Source of the DNA: Hyphochytrium catenoides
Taxonomy: Eukaryota > Sar > Hyphochytriomycetes > Hyphochytriales > Hyphochytriaceae
Length of the DNA: 18,450 nucleotides
Assembly: GCA_900088475.1 (NCBI GenBank)
Contig: FLMG01001548.1
Location: forward strand, 1-18,450
Direction of reading: 5' to 3'
A program made the position numbers and the translations under genes. Shown here one piece after another: positions 18,420 to 18,450 of this stretch. The stretch's first letter is position 1, and each line of letters starts with the position of its first letter. The notes under the pieces were generated by a model. The model saw only the letters and a list, made by a program, of their open reading frames with translations, did not search any database and was not told where the DNA came from.

Positions 18420-18450
<31 letters not shown>
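18059..18450 (-). repeat. Partial ABCB intron, low-complexity, reaching the window edge
   Basis: The acceptor TTTCAG lies just before the exon that starts at 18058. Everything to the right is GA-rich on the plus strand to about 18345. A short mixed stretch follows, and then (CT)n fills 18422-18450 to the last base. Its Leu/Ser-rich minus-strand frames are not coding. The next upstream ABCB exon must be beyond the edge. Confidence 0.75.

Noticed and set aside
1-18450. tRNA, rRNA, CRISPR arrays, bacterial operons or promoters
   Set aside because: None seen by eye. The introns, SR protein and RMDN gene show this is eukaryotic nuclear DNA, so bacterial signals are not expected.

Overview
The window is nuclear DNA from a eukaryote, most likely a unicellular protist or alga. 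Every confident gene is split by short GT-AG introns, and introns and flanks are full of CT/GA microsatellites. Three TTAGGG units also occur. A decayed tyrosine recombinase here resembles, from memory, the Crypton-like families of oomycetes, so a stramenopile is plausible, but the sequence does not settle the lineage.

Left half (1-9430) is gene-poor and carries transposon debris. A decayed Crypton-type tyrosine recombinase lies at about 960-1858 (+), with in-frame stops and two frame changes. Further on is a fragment of a Ty1/copia retrotransposon (about 2696-3921, +): a possible primer-binding site, an intact 343-codon gag with a zinc knuckle, and a protease active-site motif in the +1 frame. 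I recognise no integrase, reverse transcriptase or RNase H after it. The only plausible host gene here is an intronless 322-codon ORF on the minus strand (5605-6573) with a strong signal peptide and no family I recognise. An interstitial (TTAGGG)3 array lies at 7994-8011.

Right half (9431-18450) is gene-dense. From left to right: (1) a six-exon minus-strand SR splicing factor of the SC35-like (SCL) type, 221 aa, one RRM plus an RS domain; (2) divergent from it, a four-exon plus-strand RMDN (regulator of microtubule dynamics) family gene, 326 aa, with an Arg-rich, probably mitochondrial N-terminus; (3) convergent with that, a minus-strand full-size ABCB (P-glycoprotein-like) transporter, of which the last 1120 residues are present and the 5' exons lie beyond the right edge.

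Exon boundaries were worked out by hand: GT-AG ends, continuous reading frame, and uninterrupted family domains across each join. The three genes look like ordinary housekeeping or transport genes with no evident functional link beyond shared intergenic spaces. I did not find a convincing new multi-gene system. The items most worth a second look are the Crypton remnant, the copia fragment with intact gag, the orphan secreted protein, and the possible autoregulatory splicing layout of the SR gene.
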